Shown piece after piece: positions 16,003-23,224 of a stretch of DNA of 64,000 nucleotides. The stretch's first letter is position 1. Each line of letters begins with the position of its first letter. The DNA lies in assembly GCA_045594565.1 (NCBI GenBank), contig JAZNYT010000002.1:27943-91942 (forward strand), written 5' to 3'. A program made the translations under genes and the position numbers. This DNA is from RGIG6353 sp045594565 (GTDB lineage Bacteria; Bacillota; Clostridia; Oscillospirales; SIG627). The notes beneath the pieces were generated by a model, which saw only the letters and a program-made list of their open reading frames with translations, was not told the DNA's origin and searched no databases.

Positions 16003-16872
16003 ATGAAAAAATCATGCTTTCTCATATCATATGAGGACTACATACAAACAGAAAAAACAATAGGTCTTATTAAGAGAGCTAAGAACGACGGCTTTGGTGC
16101 CATCGAGCCTTATGACTCTGCTGACTTTTTTGAAAACCCCGATTACCTTGATTATGCAAAAGAGGTGAGAGAGGAGCTGGACCGCGAGGGAATGAAGTGC
16201 TCCTGCTTTTCTATCGGAATAAATATGCTCAAGGACCCCTCCGCCGCAGTGGAAAGGCTGAAAAAATGTGTAGATATCGCACATATACTCGGCGCCCCCT
16301 TCCTTCATCACACAATGGAGCTGGCGTTAAGCTTTAAGGGGCTTCCCGTATATCAGCAGGTTGAAAAGATTTTCGCCGACGTATCCCGCACAGTTGCCGA
16401 ATATGCAGGCGAAAAAGGAATGGATTGTATCTACGAGGATCAGGGCTTCCTTATCAATACCGTAGAAAGACTCGGCTCACTTATTTCAAGGATAAACATG
16501 CCCAACACAGGCGTATGTCTTGACGTAGGTAATGCTCTTTTCTACGACGTTGCACCCGAGGACTACGCAGGTGCTTTCGCTCCTCTTATCAAGCACGTTC
16601 ACGTTAAGGACTATATCCGAAAGACAACTTATCCGGGAAAAGGCTGGTACCGCTCGATTATGGGTAACTATCTCTATGAAGCGCCTATCGGTCACGGAGT
16701 GGTTGACTTCGAAAAGATTATGACGATACTTCTCGACTATGACTATGACGGATATTACTCTCTTGAAGGGGGAGGAATTCCCGGTAACGTTGAAGACGGC
16801 ATAAGACGCTCTATGGAAACACTTGAGTATTATTATGAATGTGCAAAAGAAAAAAGCATAAAGAAAAAATAA
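16003..16872 (+). CDS. Sugar phosphate isomerase/epimerase-like TIM-barrel protein (paralogue)
   Basis: A 289-aa paralogue of the preceding protein, with the same metal-site motifs (CIYEDQG, GVCLDVGN, KHVHVKDYI, YYSLEG). It is shorter by about 30 residues, mostly at the C-terminus. The start at 16003 follows the upstream stop by 2 bases and has gggag upstream; a TTG at 15997 is in frame but unlikely. The two products may form a heteromer or work on related substrates; this is inference. A terminator follows at once. Confidence 0.8.
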   Translation: MKKSCFLISYEDYIQTEKTIGLIKRAKNDGFGAIEPYDSADFFENPDYLDYAKEVREELDREGMKCSCFSIGINMLKDPSAAVERLKKCVDIAHILGAPFLHHTMELALSFKGLPVYQQVEKIFADVSRTVAEYAGEKGMDCIYEDQGFLINTVERLGSLISRINMPNTGVCLDVGNALFYDVAPEDYAGAFAPLIKHVHVKDYIRKTTYPGKGWYRSIMGNYLYEAPIGHGVVDFEKIMTILLDYDYDGYYSLEGGGIPGNVEDGIRRSMETLEYYYECAKEKSIKKK

Positions 16873-16875
16873 ATG

Positions 16876-16910
16876 ATGAGAGGTGGTTTACCACCTCTCA
16901 TTTGTTTTTT
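16876..16910 (+). terminator. Rho-independent terminator of the epimerase pair
   Basis: A perfect 11-bp stem (ATGAGAGGTGG / CCACCTCTCAT) with loop TTTA is followed by TTGTTTTTT. It overlaps the 3' end of the convergent MBL-fold gene. Confidence 0.85.
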
Positions 16911-17505
16911 CATCACCTATAGTAGTTTTTTCTCCGTGTCCCGGATAAACGGTGAGATATTCGTTTAAGAGAAAGAGCCTTTCAAGAGAATCGAAAAGCT
17001 CTCCCATATTGCCTCCGTAAAGGTCGTATCTGCCGTAACCATCTCTGAAAAGAGTATCACCGCTGAATAAAGCGCTTTCGCCTATAAGAACCGAAGAGCC
17101 CTTCGTGTGACCCGGAGTATGCATTATACGAAGCTTTTCTTTACCGAATTTTATTACACTACCTTCCTTCAAAAGCGTATCGGCAGGCTTTATATAAACC
17201 TCTCCAAAGGTAAGATGCTTTGATGCATTCTTTTCGGGGGAGTCGAGAAGCTCGGCATCTGCCTCGTGGATGCATAAAGGAATATTATAAGTCTCTCGAA
17301 GAAAATCCGCCCCGCCGATATGGTCGAAGTGCCCGTGAGTCAAAACAATTGAAACAGGGGAGAGCTTTCTTGCGGAAATTATATTTATTATTTTTTCGGG
17401 CGAAGAGGCAGGGTCGATAATTATGCATTTTTTGCCGTTCACTTCGGATACTATATAACAGTTAGTATCAAAAGGAGGAAGGGGGAGAGCTATCACGTTT
17501 AACAT
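16888..17505 (-). CDS. MBL-fold metallo-hydrolase (glyoxalase II-like)
   Basis: A 205-aa metallo-beta-lactamase-fold protein. The zinc motif HxHxDH is THGHFDHIGG; later ligands are His in MHTPGHTKGS, Asp in LFSGDTLF and His in YPGHGEKT. This pattern is that of small hydroxyacylglutathione hydrolase-like thioesterases; the actual substrate in this organism is unknown. It is transcribed alone, divergently from pfkA, with a strong promoter. Confidence 0.85.
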   Translation of the reverse strand: MLNVIALPLPPFDTNCYIVSEVNGKKCIIIDPASSPEKIINIISARKLSPVSIVLTHGHFDHIGGADFLRETYNIPLCIHEADAELLDSPEKNASKHLTFGEVYIKPADTLLKEGSVIKFGKEKLRIMHTPGHTKGSSVLIGESALFSGDTLFRDGYGRYDLYGGNMGELFDSLERLFLLNEYLTVYPGHGEKTTIGDEKTNERW

Positions 17506-17521
17506 ATTTTCACCTCAAGAT

Positions 17522-17550
17522 ATTATAACACATTGTGATTTTTTTGTCAA
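17522..17550 (-). promoter_or_regulatory. SigA-type promoter of the MBL-fold gene
   Basis: On the minus strand: TTGACA (17550-17545), 17 bp ending TGTGT, TATAAT (17527-17522). Both hexamers are consensus, with an extended -10. Confidence 0.8.
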
Positions 17551-17571
17551 ACTGTAAAAATATGACAGTTT
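17549..17571. promoter_or_regulatory. Palindrome between divergent promoters
   Basis: AAACTGT, 9 bases, ACAGTTT. It sits between the -35 elements of the MBL-fold gene and pfkA, touching the former, where a regulator could act on both. Confidence 0.4.
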
Positions 17572-17575
17572 AATA

Positions 17576-17604
17576 TTGACATATTTTAAAAAAAGGTGTA
17601 TCAT
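17576..17604 (+). promoter_or_regulatory. SigA-type promoter of pfkA
   Basis: TTGACA (17576-17581), 17 bp, TATCAT (17599-17604), 36 bases before the ATG with ggagg as RBS. Confidence 0.7.
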
Positions 17605-17639
17605 AATAAAGATAATTTTAATACTATTTTGGAGGAGAC

Positions 17640-18710
17640 ATGGCAGAAAAGGTTTTCAGACGTATAGGTATTCTCACATCGGGCGGCGACGCTCCGGGTA
17701 TGAATCCTTGCTACAGAGCAATTACAAGAGCGATTCTCGCAAACGGTACCGAAGCTATGGGTATCAGACGTGGTTATAAAGGTCTTATAGATAACGATAT
17801 GAAGCTTCTCAACGACAGAGACGTATCTAATATTATAAACATCGGAGGCACAGCACTCTATTCCGACCGTTGCATTGAGTTCAAGACGGAAGAGGGTATG
17901 CAGAAGGCGGTACAAACTTGTATTGATAATAAGATCGACGGTATCGTTGCGATAGGCGGAGACGGAACCTTCAGAGGCGCCCGCGACCTTACCGCAAGAG
18001 GAATTCCCTGTATCGGCATTCCCGGTACTATCGATAACGATATTTCCAGCACAGATTATACTATCGGCTTTGACACGGCGCTTAACACCGTTGTTCAGAT
18101 GGTTGACAGACTCAGAGACACCTGTGAGTCTCACGCCCGTTGCGACGTTGTTGAGGTTATGGGCAACGGCTCGGGTTACCTTGCGCTTTATGCAGGTATT
18201 GCCGTTGGTGCAACTGCGATAGTTACAAAGGAAATCCCCTTCGACGAGGATGCACTTGTAAACAAGATGCTTGAATCAAAGCGCAACGAGAAGCGCAACT
18301 TTATCATCGTAGTTTCTGAAAATATGGGCAAGAACTTCTCTGAGAGCCTTGCGGGAATTATTCAGGAAAGAACGGGAATAGAAACAAAGCATGCAAGACT
18401 TTCTCACGTACAGAGAGGTGGCTCTCCTACACAGAGAGACCGTATGACCGCATCTCTTATGGCATTCAAGGCGGTAGAGCTTCTTTATGAAGGTAAATCC
18501 AACCTTGTTATCTGCGAACGTGAAGGAAAAATTGATTGCCTTGACATTAACTTCGCCCTTGATTTTGATAAGTTCTATAAGGGTAAGCTTTCCGAAGAGG
18601 AAATTGCAAAGCTTGACCCTAATGACAGAATTATGATGGAAGAAATGGCTAAGAGAAAGAGAGAGCAATTCCTCGAAGTATATCGCATAAACGACGTAAT
18701 ATCAAATTAA
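17640..18710 (+). CDS. pfkA: ATP-dependent 6-phosphofructokinase
   Basis: A 356-aa enzyme that phosphorylates fructose 6-phosphate to fructose 1,6-bisphosphate. Motifs: ILTSGGDAPGMN (nucleotide binding), AIGGDGTFRGA, GIPGTIDNDISSTDYTIGFD (catalytic Asp in TIDND) and HVQRGGSPTQRDR. The glycine in GGDGT supports ATP rather than pyrophosphate as phosphoryl donor. The C-terminus is about 35 residues longer than in E. coli PfkA. RBS ggagg; single-gene unit with a promoter upstream and a terminator downstream. Confidence 0.95.
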   Translation: MAEKVFRRIGILTSGGDAPGMNPCYRAITRAILANGTEAMGIRRGYKGLIDNDMKLLNDRDVSNIINIGGTALYSDRCIEFKTEEGMQKAVQTCIDNKIDGIVAIGGDGTFRGARDLTARGIPCIGIPGTIDNDISSTDYTIGFDTALNTVVQMVDRLRDTCESHARCDVVEVMGNGSGYLALYAGIAVGATAIVTKEIPFDEDALVNKMLESKRNEKRNFIIVVSENMGKNFSESLAGIIQERTGIETKHARLSHVQRGGSPTQRDRMTASLMAFKAVELLYEGKSNLVICEREGKIDCLDINFALDFDKFYKGKLSEEEIAKLDPNDRIMMEEMAKRKREQFLEVYRINDVISN

Positions 18711-18713
18711 AAT

Positions 18714-18738
18714 AAAGGGGCGTATAGCCCCTTTTATT
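18714..18738. terminator. Bidirectional terminator, pfkA and the tmcAL operon
   Basis: Stem AAAGGGGC / GCCCCTTT with a five-base loop and flanking A/T runs between convergent genes. Confidence 0.75.
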
Positions 18739-19252
18739 TTATGAATTTTAACTTTTTCCTGTATACGTGAACGTATAACCAGATGAGCTTCGTTATAAGA
18801 ATATCATAGAGAAGAAAAGTGAAGTTTGAAACAAGCACCAGAAGCACAATTACAAAAGTTGAAATCTTTTCAATCATAAAGATCTTCAACGTAAGAAATA
18901 CAATGAGTGCAAGAACGCCATTGAATATCAAAAATTTTAAAATCGTTCCCCAAGGCTCGCGTATTCTTTCGAGTCGCGGCTTTATAAAAGAGTACCAACC
19001 GCAGAAGGTGATGTAAAGCACTGCTGCGATTTTCGAGGGAATCATTATAATGCAAAGAATAGTAGAGGAAGCATATACCGCAATTGCAAAGGAAGCACCG
19101 AACTCCACAAGTATAAAGGTTACGATGAGTCCGCAAATCGCAGACGCGGTATAGTCAAGCACGTCTACTATACTCGCTATAAAAAGAAGTATTACTATAA
19201 GAGCAATTGCTATGCCCGAAAAGGCAGTGGCAGTTGTTTTTCTTTTTCTCAT
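18734..19252 (-). CDS. Small integral membrane protein, unknown function
   Basis: A 172-aa protein with a basic N-terminus (MRKRKTT) and about five hydrophobic segments (residues 10-30, 34-54, 57-82, 107-127, 130-152), and a basic tail. I do not recognise the family. It is the last gene of a five-gene minus-strand unit, 1 base after the J-domain gene. Its small size, basic ends and lack of charged residues within the membrane do not suggest a transporter motif. Confidence 0.65.
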   Translation of the reverse strand: MRKRKTTATAFSGIAIALIVILLFIASIVDVLDYTASAICGLIVTFILVEFGASFAIAVYASSTILCIIMIPSKIAAVLYITFCGWYSFIKPRLERIREPWGTILKFLIFNGVLALIVFLTLKIFMIEKISTFVIVLLVLVSNFTFLLYDILITKLIWLYVHVYRKKLKFIK

Positions 19253-19253
19253 A

Positions 19254-19850
19254 TCAACAACACCTTATAAGGTCACCGCCCATACATTCACAACAGCAAT
19301 CGGCGCAGATAAGTCCGGTACACAAATCACAGGACGAGCAATCGCCGCCTGTACGTGTGATATTAAAGCCGCCGTAGGTATTCTGGGCGTTTTGAAGCTG
19401 GCTGAAAACCGTTTGATATTCGGTGTTTGTGGGGTCCATCATACAGGCACGCTGAAGGTAGGAATAAGCTTGAGTATAATATTGCCTTTTCATAGCAATA
19501 CAACCTTTGAGATAGTTCCACTCGGCGTTTCGCGATGCCTGAGGTGTGGCATTGAGAAGACTTTCCGCATCAAGATAGTTGCCATTCATAATGTACTGAC
19601 GCACCTGCGAAAAGCTTGTGCTTGAAGCACCGCTCGAGGAGTATGAGCCACCGTGACTGCTTCTTCTGTCACTTACTATTTTGTCGTATGCCTCGTTTAT
19701 TTCCTTCATCTTCTCGTCGGCAAGGTCTTTGAGAGGATTGTTTACGTAATTGTCGGGATGATACTTTTTCGCAAGCTCTCTGTATGCTTTCTTAATTTCA
19801 TCATCACTTGCGCCGGGGTCAACCCCAAGCACCTTGTAAGGATCAGTCAT
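19254..19850 (-). CDS. J-domain protein with cysteine-rich C-terminal tail
   Basis: A 198-aa protein. Residues 3-65 form a J domain with HPD at 31-33, the part that stimulates DnaK ATPase. A Gly/Ser linker follows (about 66-82), then a TPR-like helical pair (about 83-155). The last 31 residues contain ten cysteines in a C-x2-C-x2-C-x4-C-x2-CCC-x-C-x7-CC arrangement that could bind metal. It lacks the DnaJ zinc-finger and client domains, so it is not DnaJ itself. It overlaps the upstream DUF5685-type gene by 8 bases, which indicates tight coupling. Confidence 0.85.
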   Translation of the reverse strand: MTDPYKVLGVDPGASDDEIKKAYRELAKKYHPDNYVNNPLKDLADEKMKEINEAYDKIVSDRRSSHGGSYSSSGASSTSFSQVRQYIMNGNYLDAESLLNATPQASRNAEWNYLKGCIAMKRQYYTQAYSYLQRACMMDPTNTEYQTVFSQLQNAQNTYGGFNITRTGGDCSSCDLCTGLICADCCCECMGGDLIRCC

Positions 19851-20718
19851 TTTTGCCTCCGTTTTTTGTCATTATTCTATAGCTTTCCTTCGAAAGCCCA
19901 AGTTCCAGTATGTTTTCTATTATTGCAGAATAAGGCGACTTATCTAAAAGATTAAATGCCGCTATCATATTTTTAGTGTGCATCGCAAGAGAGGAGTCGA
20001 TGGCGTTTATGTTGTCACGCACGCTTTTTGATGTGCCAAAGTGGGATAAAAGAGGGTTGAATACACCGCTTCTCTCATCTTTTTCAAGGTCGTCTATGGC
20101 ATCTGCCGTATAGATATATATTCCCACAGCTTTACCGATAGACCGCGCTATCAACTCATCCTTTCCTTCCAGCCCGAAGGAAAGAATATCTGATAAAACG
20201 TTTCCAAAGAGACCCGAAACGTAATCGATGTCAGCACTTTTCTCCTTCTCGGCAAGAGATAGGTCATCAAGACTTTTAGTTATTCTTTTCATCAATTCAT
20301 CATACTCGGGAAATTTCTTTGCAAGCCCCTTGACTTTAGCGCTGAAATGTAAATATAAGGGCAACTGTACCGCTTTTTTGAAAATACTTGTATCGCCGTC
20401 CGAAAGGTCGTCCTTTATATTGAGACAGGTGAGTATAAGCGCTGAATTTGCCGTGAACAAAGCACTGTCCTTCGGTATACTGTAGGCAACCTTTTTCAAA
20501 GGATTGTATTTGCATCTGCCCTTTGTTAAAATCGCTTTTTCTTCGGTTATTGCCTCTCTTACCATCGTGAGAAAAACAAAATCGTAGCTGAGCTTAAAGG
20601 GAAGAATAAAGGAAACGTTATTTCTTATTGTAGCACATAGACCGCAATATACTGCCTTGTAAAGAGCGAGGTCTTTTACAAGCAGATTGTCACGGTCAGG
20701 CTTAATGTATCCAAACAT
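19843..20718 (-). CDS. DUF5685-type protein, unknown function
   Basis: A 291-aa mostly helical protein that I assign to the DUF5685 group from its N-terminus (MFGYIKPD, Y-C-G-L-C at 24-28, SYDFVFLTM at 44-52, GRCKYNPLKK at 67-76). Near the C-terminus DAIDDLEKDERSGVFNPL (206-223) is an aspartate-rich motif that resembles the second metal motif of squalene/phytoene synthases. No function is established. It lies between a glycosyltransferase (3-base gap) and the J-domain gene (8-base overlap). Confidence 0.72.
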   Translation of the reverse strand: MFGYIKPDRDNLLVKDLALYKAVYCGLCATIRNNVSFILPFKLSYDFVFLTMVREAITEEKAILTKGRCKYNPLKKVAYSIPKDSALFTANSALILTCLNIKDDLSDGDTSIFKKAVQLPLYLHFSAKVKGLAKKFPEYDELMKRITKSLDDLSLAEKEKSADIDYVSGLFGNVLSDILSFGLEGKDELIARSIGKAVGIYIYTADAIDDLEKDERSGVFNPLLSHFGTSKSVRDNINAIDSSLAMHTKNMIAAFNLLDKSPYSAIIENILELGLSKESYRIMTKNGGKND

Positions 20719-20721
20719 ATT

Positions 20722-21927
20722 TTATCCTAAAAAGTCGTAGAATTTTTCTATTTCGTATCTGTTTGAAAAATCCCTCGACGAAAGCTCTTTTATATACTCT
20801 TCTTGGATTTCTGCATCTTCGATAAGAGCCTTGAGTCCCTCGTATATTCCTTCAACCGAAATATCACACACCCGACCGAGCTTTCCGCCTTCAAGCTGTT
20901 CTTCTGCCGAAAGGTAACGGGATGCCAGGATGGGCTTTTTCATAATCTTTGCTTCCTCAACCGCAATGGGCTTTCCTTCGTATCGAGAGGGCTGTGCATA
21001 GATATCGCACTCCGCAAGATATGTGTATGGATTTGGAGTAGTGCCGAGGAAGATAAAGCTCTCCTCCAAGGCATTTTCTTTTACTAGTCCCTTGATATAA
21101 TCCGCATAGTCATCGTCGGCACCCCCGACAACGTACCATCTTACGTTATATCCTTCATCAATAAGCTTCTTCAATGCGGGAATAGCAAGGTCATAACCCT
21201 TCTGGTCGGCTATTCTGCCTACCGTCAGAATTCTCGTACCCTTGAAATCATCTTCAAACCCCTTGCCCTCGCGGGACATCTTTTCGATGAGCAGAGGATT
21301 ATTTATATTTTCGATTACAACGCATTTGTCCGAAAGAGTGGGAAGCTCTCTTTTAAGTGCATCGTCTACTACAGTAGATACGTTTACTATTTTATCGCAC
21401 TTTTCAAAATAAGGAAGATAGATATCGTTATCACGCTTTGGGAAAGAGTAGTCGAAGTGAAGCCAGGTTATCTTCTTCTTCGCCTTCACCTTATCTATCA
21501 TATAGAACATCGTGCGGTCACCCCAGTACGCTACCGCAACGTCATATTCCTTTTTCACCTCGGGCATCTTGTTCATCAGATGAAGCCACATTTTAGTAGC
21601 TATTCTTACCCTCTTTTTCTTAAACAGAACGAGCCCTGTGAAATACGGGAGAATGTCAAAAGCGTAAAGAGGATTTTTCTTTATGTAGGTGTTAAAAATA
21701 AGGTGGAAAGCGTTTTTGGAGCTGAGCTTGAACACCTCTCCGAAATGTCCCATATCCAAAACGTTGATTCCTTCGGGAAGGGAGGACATAAAAAGTCCTT
21801 CCTTCTTTGCGAGAAGAAGGTCTACCTCGTATTTATCAAGGTCGAGCGTGTTTATGAACGAGAGAAATGACTTTTCACTTCCCGCGCAGTTCATGGTGAT
21901 ACCTATAAACAGAATTTTCTTTTTCAT
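20722..21927 (-). CDS. Glycosyltransferase, GT4-like
   Basis: A 401-aa GT-B fold glycosyltransferase. The N-terminal domain begins KKKILFIGITMNCAGSEKSFL. The C-terminal nucleotide-sugar domain has RILTVGRIADQKGYDLAI, then DIYAQPSRYEGKPIAVEEA, the E-x7-E motif of GT4 enzymes. The acceptor is unknown; a cell-surface glycan is plausible. The start at 21927 has an AGAGGGG RBS and overlaps the tmcAL stop by 4 bases; a longer in-frame start lies within tmcAL. Confidence 0.85.
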   Translation of the reverse strand: MKKKILFIGITMNCAGSEKSFLSFINTLDLDKYEVDLLLAKKEGLFMSSLPEGINVLDMGHFGEVFKLSSKNAFHLIFNTYIKKNPLYAFDILPYFTGLVLFKKKRVRIATKMWLHLMNKMPEVKKEYDVAVAYWGDRTMFYMIDKVKAKKKITWLHFDYSFPKRDNDIYLPYFEKCDKIVNVSTVVDDALKRELPTLSDKCVVIENINNPLLIEKMSREGKGFEDDFKGTRILTVGRIADQKGYDLAIPALKKLIDEGYNVRWYVVGGADDDYADYIKGLVKENALEESFIFLGTTPNPYTYLAECDIYAQPSRYEGKPIAVEEAKIMKKPILASRYLSAEEQLEGGKLGRVCDISVEGIYEGLKALIEDAEIQEEYIKELSSRDFSNRYEIEKFYDFLG

Positions 21928-23108
21928 TTTAACCCCTCTTTTGTATACGGCTTCTTTTTTATGAACCAACTGCCTTCCTCGGGTGACGTCATACATCTTG
22001 CATAGATACTGTCGGCAAATACCTCTTTTTCCGCCGAAGCAAGAGCGTGCTTCTTGAAATCAGCTCCTCTTGACATTATAACGGCGCCGTCACTGTGCCG
22101 TAGGCGAGACACTATTCTTCGCCCTCTTTCGTTCATTGCAAGAAGTGTTATATATTCAGGCTCCTTGTGCATATAGACGTCGTATTCCACGTCAAGAAGC
22201 AGATTCACGAGCGTTCTGTCGATTTTCGTTTCGGGATGCTTTCTTCTTGAAAGGGAGGTGCGGAAGCCTCTGAAATCAGTATATTTTTCTGCACTGTTTT
22301 TTATAATGTTTGCAAGCTCTGAATTTCCTGTATATTTTGCCAAAATATTACTGCTTTTTGAAATTATAACGGAATATAAGAAATTTTCATATTTTTCATA
22401 GTTGAAAGGACTCGCAGCTCCAAGCACTTCTCGGGCAGCATCAGGAAGGTGCGAAAGAAAGTCACCGCCGCTTTTTGATATTTTTCTTATCGACGTTGCA
22501 GAGAGGATTTCTCCCGTTTCCGATTCATCGTGATAAGCGTTTCCTTTTCGTTTTATGGGGAGCGGTTTTATATCGGGCGCAAATTTTTTTATCGCCTTAA
22601 GGTACTCTACTGCGAGAATGTTATTAGGAGTCTTTATTATATTTGCGGCTCTTTCGCCAAGAAGCGAAAGCACTGCTTTTTCACGAAGAGTTGCATAGGA
22701 GACGGAAGGATGCTTTTCTGTTTCCTCTTTCATTATGATGTCGAATTTGCTGTCTGTGAGTGCATTTGCAACCTCTGTAAGAAGTGAAAGGTCGTCATCC
22801 TCTACACCGAATGCAAGATGTGTTACGCCAAGTCTTTTTGCAATGTGTATTCCACTCTCCGCAAAGCCTTCAGCCGAAAGAAGAGCGTGTACAAGAGGCA
22901 TGGACACCGCAAGGTCTGCACCTTCGTCTACCGCGCACCGACCTCTTGCATATTTATCGAAAAGAGCAGGCTCACCGCGTTGAACAAAATTCGGACTCAT
23001 GATACAAACGATACTCGCATCATCTGATATGCGCTTGATTTCGTCAAGCTGAAACTTATGCCCTTTATGAAAAGGATTGTATTCCGAAACTACACCAACC
23101 GTATCCAT
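21924..23108 (-). CDS. tmcAL: tRNA(Met) cytidine acetate ligase
   Basis: A 394-aa protein of the TmcAL (YlbM) family, which uses ATP and acetate to form N4-acetylcytidine at the wobble position of elongator tRNA-Met. The nucleotidyltransferase signature is GVVSEYNPFHKGH at the N-terminus. IVCIMSPNFVQRGEPA and the ATSIRK motif support the call. Length is normal. It heads a five-gene unit with a promoter upstream, so a tRNA modification gene is co-transcribed with a glycosyltransferase and chaperone-like genes. Confidence 0.92.
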   Translation of the reverse strand: MDTVGVVSEYNPFHKGHKFQLDEIKRISDDASIVCIMSPNFVQRGEPALFDKYARGRCAVDEGADLAVSMPLVHALLSAEGFAESGIHIAKRLGVTHLAFGVEDDDLSLLTEVANALTDSKFDIIMKEETEKHPSVSYATLREKAVLSLLGERAANIIKTPNNILAVEYLKAIKKFAPDIKPLPIKRKGNAYHDESETGEILSATSIRKISKSGGDFLSHLPDAAREVLGAASPFNYEKYENFLYSVIISKSSNILAKYTGNSELANIIKNSAEKYTDFRGFRTSLSRRKHPETKIDRTLVNLLLDVEYDVYMHKEPEYITLLAMNERGRRIVSRLRHSDGAVIMSRGADFKKHALASAEKEVFADSIYARCMTSPEEGSWFIKKKPYTKEGLK

Positions 23109-23139
23109 AACTCTCTCCTTTCTTTGCTTCTTAAATTAT

Positions 23140-23168
23140 ATTATACCAATTTTTTCTTTTAAAATCAA
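23140..23168 (-). promoter_or_regulatory. SigA-type promoter of the tmcAL operon
   Basis: On the minus strand: TTGATT (23168-23163), 17 bp, TATAAT (23145-23140), 31 bases before the ATG. Confidence 0.7.
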
Positions 23169-23191
23169 GTAAACTTTTATATTTCTGCATT

Positions 23192-23224
23192 TCAAAAAAA
23201 TGAGGTGCTGTCAGCACCTCATTC
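23192..23224 (-). terminator. Terminator of the acyl-CoA ligase gene
   Basis: Inverted repeat TGAGGTGCTG / CAGCACCTCA (23201-23221), followed on the minus strand by TTTTTTT. It overlaps the last codons of the ligase gene. Confidence 0.82.

Noticed and set aside
17640..18710. Pyrophosphate-dependent phosphofructokinase
   Set aside because: The donor-site motif is GGDGT with glycine, the ATP type.
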